Shown piece after piece: positions 8,690 through 12,578 of a DNA stretch of 12,578 bases. Source of the DNA: Burkholderiaceae bacterium (GTDB taxonomy: Bacteria; Pseudomonadota; Gammaproteobacteria; Burkholderiales; Burkholderiaceae); contig JALREG010000391.1 of assembly GCA_023253905.1 (NCBI GenBank), positions 1-12,578 of the forward strand, given 5' to 3'. The translations under genes were made by a program, and so were the position numbers. Below the pieces are notes generated by a model. That model was not told the DNA's origin. It saw only the letters and a program-made list of their open reading frames with translations, and ran no database searches. Position 1 is the stretch's first letter. Each line of letters opens with the position of its first letter.

Positions 8690-8880
8690 TTCCGAAGCGT
8701 ACCCGCCTGATGCCCGGCCCAGCAAGGCACGTCGCACCGCTCATCGGACGGGCAGGAGGAAGAAGGAAGGTCCATGTCGAGGGTCAATGGGGGCGCAGCC
8801 GGGCATCGCTAGGGTCGATTCAGTGGCGGCAACCCTGCCGCGAGCTGATGTGTGGCGCCTGGCGCGACGGAGGTACGACC
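8690..8880. other. Divergent intergenic region
   Basis: This stretch separates the minus-strand AsmA-family gene from the plus-strand host-attachment-family gene. It should carry promoters in both directions, but it is GC-rich and I see no clear -10/-35 pair. The only convincing signal is the ribosome-binding site at 8869-8874. Confidence 0.5.
8869..8874 (+). promoter_or_regulatory. Strong ribosome-binding site for the gene at 8881
   Basis: GGAGGT lies 6 bases before the ATG at 8881. The open frame extends upstream to 8710, but this near-perfect site fixes the start at 8881. Confidence 0.85.
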
Positions 8881-9351
8881 ATGGAAGCAGGATGGTGGGT
8901 GGTAGTGGCGGATTCAGCGCGCGCTCGGATCTTCATGGCAGCGGAACTACCCGCGCCGCTTCGTGAGATCGAAGACCTGATACAGCCGGAGGGGCGTCTG
9001 CCGGAACGCGCGCTTCTTCACGACCGACCCGGGCGATCGTTTGAAAGTGTGGGCGGCGCGCGGCATGCGATCTCGCCGCACACCAGCCTTCGTGCAGCCA
9101 GTCGCCATCGGTTCGCTGAGCGGATTGCCGATCGCATTGATCGTGGGCTTGCGGAGGGCAGCTTTCGCAGACTTGCGCTGGTCGCCCCCCCGGCGATGCT
9201 GGGCGCGCTGCGCGCGGCGCTTTCGCCGCCGTGCAAGGCCCACTGCGAGCTTGAAATTGCCAGCGATATCGGTCGGATGGGACGAGTCGATATTGAACGC
9301 CATCTGGCACATTCGGCAACCGTCGCGCGGCGGCCGCTGGCGCCGGGGTGA
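8881..9351 (+). CDS. Host attachment family protein (Host_attach domain)
   Basis: The product is 156 residues and resembles the family annotated as 'protein required for attachment to host cells', a name that goes back to Agrobacterium. The N-terminal WWVVVADSARARIF is the family's typical first strand and helix. Further matches are an acidic and proline-containing stretch (EDLIQPEGRLPERALLHDRPGRSF, about 29-52), a helix with RFAERIADRIDRGL, and LALVAPPAMLGALRAAL. The C-terminal part has KAHCELEIASDIGRMG. No signal peptide or membrane segment is visible, so a direct surface role is doubtful. As I recall, related proteins have been grouped with an eRF1-like (baeRF) fold; I cannot verify that here. 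It precedes yaaA by 102 bases on the same strand. Confidence 0.8.
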   Translation: MEAGWWVVVADSARARIFMAAELPAPLREIEDLIQPEGRLPERALLHDRPGRSFESVGGARHAISPHTSLRAASRHRFAERIADRIDRGLAEGSFRRLALVAPPAMLGALRAALSPPCKAHCELEIASDIGRMGRVDIERHLAHSATVARRPLAPG

Positions 9352-9453
9352 GACGGACATCCGCACACCTGAAGTTCCGTGATCTCGAGGGGGCATTGCC
9401 AACCGTGCCATCATCGCGGCATTCCGTTATCCACCGGTCGCCGCGCACCAAGC

Positions 9454-10221
9454 ATGATTATCGTTCTGTCGCCCGCCAAGACGCTGGACTTCGAATCCCC
9501 GCCCGTCACTTCAAACTTCTCGCAGCCGGATTTTCTTCAGGAGTCGGCCCGTCTGGTGTCACGGCTGAAAAAGCTGCCTGCCGCGCAGCTCCAGGACATG
9601 ATGGAGATCAGCCCGGCGCTCGCGCAGTTGAATGCCGAGCGCTTTCGCGCCTGGAAAGCGCCGTTTGACCGCGCCAACGCCAGACAGGCCGCGCTGGCCT
9701 TTGCGGGCGATGTCTACGAGGGGCTATCGGCGCCTACGCTTGATGAGACAGCCCTGGGTTGGGCGCAGGCGCGGGTCCGAATCCTGTCTGGCCTGTACGG
9801 CGTGTTGCGCCCGCTCGACCTGATTCAGCCCTACCGGCTTGAGATGGGTACGCGAATGGAGACCGGGCGCGGCCCCGATCTGTACCGCTTCTGGGGCGAG
9901 CGGCTGGCCCGCGCGCTCGCAACCGAGTTAGCGGCACATGCCCATCCGGTTCTCGTCAATCTGGCATCCAACGAATATTTCCGCGCTGTGCCGCCCAAGG
10001 CCCTGGGGGTGCGCATTGTGCAGCCGGTCTTTGAGGAGCGACGCGAAACGGGCTGGAAGGTGGTGAGCTTTTCCGCCAAGCGCGCACGCGGCAGCATGAC
10101 GCGGTATGCCATCGACCAGAGAATCGAGGATCCCGAGGGCTTGAAGGCGTTCGATCGTGATGGCTATCGCTTCGACTCCTCGGCCTCGGACGCCGACACC
10201 TGGGTGTTTCGCCGCGGTTAG
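9454..10221 (+). CDS. yaaA: Peroxide stress protein YaaA (DUF328)
   Basis: In E. coli YaaA is induced by OxyR and lowers damage by hydrogen peroxide through limiting free intracellular iron; it is cytoplasmic and binds DNA in vitro. The 255-residue product matches the family in length. Visible motifs are the N-terminal SPAKTLDF (6-13), FAGDVYEGL, the signature LSGLYGVLRPLDLIQPYRLE with MGT (111-133), LVNLASNEYF, PVFEERR and KRARGSMTRYAI. I chose the ATG at 9454 because the conserved MIIVLSPAKT start follows it. The open frame extends 25 codons upstream without similarity. The ribosome-binding site is weak. It converges with murB, leaving 41 bases between the stop codons and no clear terminator. 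No OxyR site was identified. Confidence 0.94.
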   Translation: MIIVLSPAKTLDFESPPVTSNFSQPDFLQESARLVSRLKKLPAAQLQDMMEISPALAQLNAERFRAWKAPFDRANARQAALAFAGDVYEGLSAPTLDETALGWAQARVRILSGLYGVLRPLDLIQPYRLEMGTRMETGRGPDLYRFWGERLARALATELAAHAHPVLVNLASNEYFRAVPPKALGVRIVQPVFEERRETGWKVVSFSAKRARGSMTRYAIDQRIEDPEGLKAFDRDGYRFDSSASDADTWVFRRG

Positions 10222-10262
10222 CGGCCACTGGCACGGCACCCGGCGGGGCAATCGGTGGAGCG

Positions 10263-11309
10263 TCAGACAAAAACCACTTCAGGCTCGAGTCGCACACCGA
10301 ATCGCTCGAAGACCGAGGCCTGAATGTCGGCGGCCAGCGCGGCAATATCAGCGCCCCGCGCGCGCCCGTAATTCACCAGCACCAGCGCATGCTGGGTGTG
10401 CACGCCGGCATCGCCGCGACGGGCGCCTTTCCAGCCGCATTGTTCGATCAGCCAACCCGCAGGCAGCTTGGCCTGATGGGGCGTTGCGGGGTCCCGGTAG
10501 ACCGGGAGCCCAGGGTGGTTGGCGGCCAGCCGATCGGCGTGTGTCGCATCCACCACCGGATTACGGAAAAAACTGCCGGCATTGCCGAGTTCAGCCGGGT
10601 TGGGAAGCTTGCGTTCTCGAATGGCGCAGACTGCACGGGCGATGGCGAGCGGCGAGGGTGGCGGGGCAGTGGGCGGAAAGGCCGTCTGAAGATCGGGGTA
10701 GTGGAGTGTCGGCCTGGGATAACGTGAGAGCGCGAAGCGTACCGACAGGATCAGCCATTGCGCGCGCCCCGTGCGGCTGCGAAATCGGCTGTCCCGGTAG
10801 CCGAATCCGCATTCAGCGGCCGCGAACTCGCAGGATCGGCCATCTTCGAGCGACAGCGCCCGAACCGAGTGCAGATGTTCGCGTAGTTCAACGCCATAAG
10901 CGCCAATGTTCTGCACCGGCGCGGCGCCCACGCTACCTGGAATGAGGGCGAGATTTTCCAGGCCGCTGAGCCCCTGAGCGAGCGTCCAAAGAACGAAGTC
11001 GTGCCAGGGTTCGCCCGCCGCAGCCTCGACCAGGACGGTGGTGTCATCGAGCCCCACGCCCGCGATCGCGGCGTCAGCCACCTTGCGACCAGTGAGTGAC
11101 ACCTTAAGCACTGTGCCGTCGACATCGCCGGTGAAAAGCAGATTGCTACCCGCGCCAAGCAAGAGCGATCGCGGGGCTGATCGAAGCTGATCAATTGCCT
11201 CGGGCGCATCGGCCTCGTCAGTCAGCGTGATCAGTTGGCGTGCGCGCGCAGCGATCCCAAAAGCGTTGAGCGCGGACAGGTCGGCCGATTCGGTGATTGC
11301 GAGTGGCAT
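10263..11309 (-). CDS. murB: UDP-N-acetylenolpyruvoylglucosamine reductase MurB (type I)
   Basis: MurB is the cytoplasmic FAD enzyme that uses NADPH to reduce UDP-GlcNAc-enolpyruvate to UDP-MurNAc in peptidoglycan precursor synthesis. The 348-residue product is close to E. coli MurB (342). The FAD-binding region shows LLLGAGSNLLF (about 49-59) and IPGSVGAAPVQNIGAYG (about 123-139). The substrate region has GYRDSRFR, giving the conserved Tyr/Arg pair at 171-172. The proton-donor Ser is in GNAGSFFRNP (Ser246), and a catalytic Glu is in the C-terminal LEPEV. The inserted YRDS segment marks the E. coli-like type I form. The start is ATG at 11309, 19 bases after the scpA stop. There is no clear Shine-Dalgarno site, so coupling to scpA is likely. 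It is last in a DUF3460-scpA-murB cluster. Confidence 0.96.
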   Translation of the reverse strand: MPLAITESADLSALNAFGIAARARQLITLTDEADAPEAIDQLRSAPRSLLLGAGSNLLFTGDVDGTVLKVSLTGRKVADAAIAGVGLDDTTVLVEAAAGEPWHDFVLWTLAQGLSGLENLALIPGSVGAAPVQNIGAYGVELREHLHSVRALSLEDGRSCEFAAAECGFGYRDSRFRSRTGRAQWLILSVRFALSRYPRPTLHYPDLQTAFPPTAPPPSPLAIARAVCAIRERKLPNPAELGNAGSFFRNPVVDATHADRLAANHPGLPVYRDPATPHQAKLPAGWLIEQCGWKGARRGDAGVHTQHALVLVNYGRARGADIAALAADIQASVFERFGVRLEPEVVFV

Positions 11310-11328
11310 CAGGCGCGGGCCGGGGCAC

Positions 11329-12159
11329 TCAGCTCGGCTGGTAAGCAAGCCGGACGTAAATCGGGGCGAAGGCTTCGGCCTGGGTAATTTCCACCAGCGA
11401 TTCGCGGGCGAGCTCGAGGAGCGCAATAAAAGTGACCACCACCGTCTGGGTCCCCTGCTCGATTTCAAACAGGTCTTCGAATTCGGCGAACCGGCGGTTG
11501 TGAAGGCTGCGCAGGATTCGGGTCATGAAGTCGCGGACCGAGAGTTCCTCGCGGCTAATGCGGTGGTGCTGGATCAGGCTTGCACGGCGGAGGATGTCAG
11601 CCCAGGCATGGCGCAGGTCATCCAGGCTCACCTCGGGAAGCTGCACCACGCCGCCGGTCTGGGCGATGGCCGCTGCCGGCAGGAAATCGCGGCCAATCTG
11701 GGGCAGCGTTTCCAGGCGGTGAGCAGCGAGCTTCATGTTCTCGTATTCGATCAGCCGGCGGGCGAGTTCGGCGCGCGGATCAGCGGCTTCTTCTTCGCCG
11801 TCGGCACGTTTGACGGGCAGCAACATCCGCGACTTGATGTCGATGAGGAGTGCGGCCATCAGCAGGTAATCGGAGGCGAGTTCGAGATCGCGCTCGCGGA
11901 TTTGCTCGATGTAGGCGAGGTATTGCCGGGTGACCTCAGCCATCGGAATGTCGAAGATGTTGAAGTTCTGCTTGCGGATCAGGTAGAGCAGGAGGTCGAG
12001 CGGCCCCTCGAAGGACTCGAGGTAGACCTCCAGGGCGTCGGGCGGAATGAACAGGTCTTGAGGGAGTGACTCGAGCGGCGCGCCGTAGAGGCGCGCAACG
12101 ATCCGCAGCTCAAGCTGCTCCGGCGTGCCGGCGTCCCCGGCGGGTGGGTCCTGGCTCAA
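11329..12159 (-). CDS. scpA: Segregation and condensation protein A (ScpA kleisin)
   Basis: ScpA is the kleisin of the bacterial SMC condensin complex. It bridges the SMC heads and binds ScpB to organise and segregate the chromosome. The 276-residue product shows the kleisin N-terminal signature FEGPLDLLLYLIRKQ (50-64) followed by IPMAEVTRQYL. The helices DLELASDYLLMAALLIDIKSRMLLP come next. A short acidic linker leads to the C-terminal winged-helix part with LRSLHNRRFAEFEDLF and VTFIALLELARESLVEI. The best start is TTG at 12157-12159, which overlaps the upstream DUF3460 stop as TTGA. No ATG occurs before the conserved domain. The open frame runs further upstream inside DUF3460 without similarity. 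No scpB or smc gene is in the window. Translational coupling to DUF3460 is inferred from the overlap. Confidence 0.94.
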   Translation of the reverse strand: MSQDPPAGDAGTPEQLELRIVARLYGAPLESLPQDLFIPPDALEVYLESFEGPLDLLLYLIRKQNFNIFDIPMAEVTRQYLAYIEQIRERDLELASDYLLMAALLIDIKSRMLLPVKRADGEEEAADPRAELARRLIEYENMKLAAHRLETLPQIGRDFLPAAAIAQTGGVVQLPEVSLDDLRHAWADILRRASLIQHHRISREELSVRDFMTRILRSLHNRRFAEFEDLFEIEQGTQTVVVTFIALLELARESLVEITQAEAFAPIYVRLAYQPS

Positions 12160-12338
12160 GGTTTTTGCGAGTAGACGTAGGGGCGCTGGGCGATTCGCGA
12201 GTCGTGGTGTCGACGGGAGGTGTCCAGGTCTTGCGGTTTGTCCCACCAGATTGCCCGGCCGTCGCGTTGCGCCTGTTCGAGGTGCGGACGTTCGGCTCGC
12301 AGGTCTTTCAGGAAGCGGGTGATGTCGGATTCGTACAT
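12156..12338 (-). CDS. DUF3460 family small protein
   Basis: The product is only 60 residues: MYESDITRFLKDLRAERP at the start, a middle LEQAQRDGRAIWWDKPQDLD, and an end that closes with RPYVYSQKP. This pattern matches DUF3460, a short cytoplasmic family I know from Betaproteobacteria, usually found just before scpA. An AAGGA at 12347-12351 lies about 8 bases before the ATG at 12338. The frame stays open upstream to 12452, but those residues are not conserved and no ribosome-binding site precedes them. The stop overlaps the TTG start of scpA. It has no signal peptide or membrane helix and is probably mostly helical. The function is unknown; its position suggests a link to condensin or simply to ScpA translation. 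Confidence 0.88.
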   Translation of the reverse strand: MYESDITRFLKDLRAERPHLEQAQRDGRAIWWDKPQDLDTSRRHHDSRIAQRPYVYSQKP

Positions 12339-12408
12339 GCGAGACGTCCTTTCGTTAAGCGGGGTGTGCTCCGTCCTGCCAAATTTGCCGAAGACACGTG
12401 CAAACGCT

Positions 12409-12439
12409 ATTATCTCCGGTTTCCTGCCGCACGGATCAA
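12409..12439 (-). promoter_or_regulatory. Candidate promoter for the DUF3460-scpA-murB cluster
   Basis: On the minus strand TTGATC (12439-12434) and GATAAT (12414-12409) resemble -35 and -10 boxes. The 19-base spacer is longer than the optimum of 17. Transcription would begin near 12402, leaving a leader of about 65 bases before the DUF3460 ATG. The position upstream of a compact operon supports it. Confidence 0.4.
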
Positions 12440-12483
12440 CCCACAGACGCATCGATCCGGCGGCCGATGGCGGGTAAATGCTC

Positions 12484-12563
12484 GTGAAAGCGAGGGCTTG
12501 TGAAAGCGAGGGCTCGTGAAAGCGAGGGCTTGTGAAAGCGAGGGCTTGTGAAAGCAGGCGCTT
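12484..12563. repeat. Tandem repeat of a 16-base unit, 4 near-perfect copies plus 1 diverged
   Basis: The unit GTGAAAGCGAGGGCTT starts at 12484, 12500, 12516 and 12532. The second copy ends in C; the others are identical. A fifth, diverged copy (GTGAAAGCAGGCGCTT) fills 12548-12563. Sixteen is not a multiple of three, so the array is not coding in one frame. Each unit can fold as AAGC-4 bases-GCTT. The fifth copy changes the loop but keeps both arms. It lies upstream of the candidate promoter of the DUF3460-scpA-murB cluster and close to the window end, so the array may be longer than seen. Confidence 0.9.
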
Positions 12564-12578
12564 GCAGGAACAGGCAGG

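Noticed and set aside
10211..10225. Hairpin GCCGC-GGTTA-GCGGC at the yaaA stop, considered as a terminator between yaaA and murB
   Set aside because: The stem is only 5 bases, it overlaps the stop codon, and no T-run follows in either direction.
10157..10945. A 262-codon plus-strand open frame running from yaaA into murB
   Set aside because: It overlaps the ends of two convergent, well-supported genes and is Arg/Pro-rich without any family similarity.
12339..12452. Upstream extension of the DUF3460 gene by 38 codons
   Set aside because: The extension has no ribosome-binding site and no DUF3460 similarity, and would overlap the candidate promoter. The ATG at 12338 has a good AAGGA site.
12484..12563. 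CRISPR array at the right end
   Set aside because: The copies are directly adjacent with no spacers between them and the unit is only 16 bases, so it is a simple tandem repeat.

Overview
The window looks like a piece of a GC-rich Betaproteobacterium, probably Burkholderiales-like. The reasons are the infB-rbfA-truB-typA order, a DUF3460 gene directly before scpA, a histone H1-like/SWIB protein, and close agreement of the IF2, TypA and ScpA sequences with what I remember of betaproteobacterial versions. No tRNA, rRNA, CRISPR array, transposase or phage gene is visible.

Layout. (1) Bases 1 to about 148 do not belong with the rest. They are about 43% GC (63 of 145 bases), against 63% in a sample at 181-240. 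Read on the minus strand they encode an internal piece of a Bacteroidetes-like RNase HI. This is joined head to head to an infB that lacks its N-terminal half, so it is most likely a chimeric or misassembled end. (2) 146-2988 is a plus-strand translation/RNA-modification operon: truncated infB, rbfA (ribosome maturation) and truB (tRNA pseudouridine 55), with a 9-base gap and then a GTGA overlap. (3) typA/bipA follows on the same strand after an 85-base gap that contains a short palindrome. (4) 5117-5542 is a single gene for a nucleoid protein with an H1-like Lys/Ala/Pro tail fused to a SWIB domain. It ends at a strong, probably bidirectional terminator. (5) 5821-8689 on the minus strand holds a large AsmA-family envelope protein followed by a small membrane protein that starts with TTG. 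(6) 8881-10221 on the plus strand holds a host-attachment-family protein and the peroxide-stress protein YaaA. (7) 10263-12338 on the minus strand is a compact DUF3460-scpA-murB cluster (small unknown protein, condensin kleisin, peptidoglycan precursor reductase). It has a plausible promoter at 12409-12439. (8) The window ends in a 16-base tandem repeat upstream of that cluster.

Most of the content is conserved housekeeping: translation initiation and ribosome assembly, chromosome organisation, cell-wall synthesis and envelope maintenance. I did not find a clearly new multi-gene system. The items most worth a second look are the chimeric junction at the left end, the 16-base tandem repeat at the right end, the H1-SWIB fusion protein with its structured leader, and the DUF3460/ScpA coupling.
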